A DNA stretch of 64,000 bases, taken from Whitmania pigra. Its lineage: Eukaryota > Annelida > Clitellata > Hirudinida > Haemopidae. The stretch lies in NCBI GenBank assembly GCA_021613335.1, contig JAJTWR010000356.1, positions 643,501-707,500 of the forward strand, in the 5' to 3' direction. The notes beneath the pieces are model-generated. The model ran no database searches. It had not been told where the DNA came from and saw only the letters and a program-made list of their open reading frames with translations. This document shows positions 63,734-64,000 of the stretch, in pieces (the first letter of the stretch is position 1; the number at the start of each line of letters is the position of its first letter). The position numbers and the translations under genes were made by a program.

Positions 63734-64000
63734 ACTGTTATTAATGTGATGGCATTGACTTTTCAAAAACATTAACCATTGCTGCTACTCTCTCTTTTTG
63801 GCGGGTTATTCTTTTTTGTCTCAGCTTTTCATTCCTTGACCCTTGTTTATGACCTTCATGCAGTCATTAAACGTTATTCAAAGATTTCCAAAAGTCCCTT
63901 TTCTGTATTTTATGTCGACAAAATAAATAACATAATTAAAAGATAATATAGCGGTGTATATGAATCTGGGAATAAAGTTAATAATCTTATTGCTTTACTT
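63734..64000. other. AT-rich spacer at window edge
   Basis: Nothing recognisable. Confidence 0.5.

Overview
The window looks like nuclear DNA of an invertebrate animal. It is AT-rich, carries four ordinary metazoan genes with short introns (GT-AG, one GC-AG), and is crowded with ATT/TAA, ATC/GAT, CTCA and GGAT microsatellites and decayed transposons. I recognised the genes from their protein motifs. The species cannot be read from the sequence; a lophotrochozoan such as an annelid would fit, but that is a guess.

Bases 1-28,030 are gene-dense. (1) The 3' part of a class II phosphoinositide 3-kinase gene (+), eight exons at 294-5927, whose 5' end lies outside the window. (2) A complete SLC37A4-type glucose-6-phosphate transporter (-), 7448-11334. 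It has two homologous 136-nt versions of one exon with identical splice phases, which looks like a mutually exclusive exon pair. (3) A complete MCF2L/Dbl-type RhoGEF (+), 26 coding exons at 13807-25751, giving 1,412 aa with CRAL-TRIO, spectrin-like, DH, PH and SH3 regions. (4) A complete NDUFB6-like complex I subunit (-), 26846-28026. Exon phases and total lengths close exactly for genes 2-4 (425 aa, 1,412 aa and 205 aa). The four genes belong to unrelated pathways; I see no functional cluster.

Bases 28,030-64,000 hold no host gene that I can support. They contain long simple repeats and transposons: two copies of one retrotransposon with a restriction-like endonuclease (38831-40415 and 55111-58540), both embedded in TAA arrays in the same orientation; an internally deleted Gypsy-type LTR element with almost identical LTRs (45005-47326); a decayed L2/CR1-like LINE (51938-53790) with a SINE-like insertion; a decayed R2-like element (about 60860-62430); and short terminal-inverted-repeat elements, one with a perfect 8-bp target duplication (42201-42389).

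The best candidate for undescribed biology is the alternative exon pair in the glucose-6-phosphate transporter. Next are the altered CR3 motif in the DH domain of the RhoGEF, the TAA-array preference of the endonuclease-bearing retrotransposon, and the deletion-derivative LTR element.
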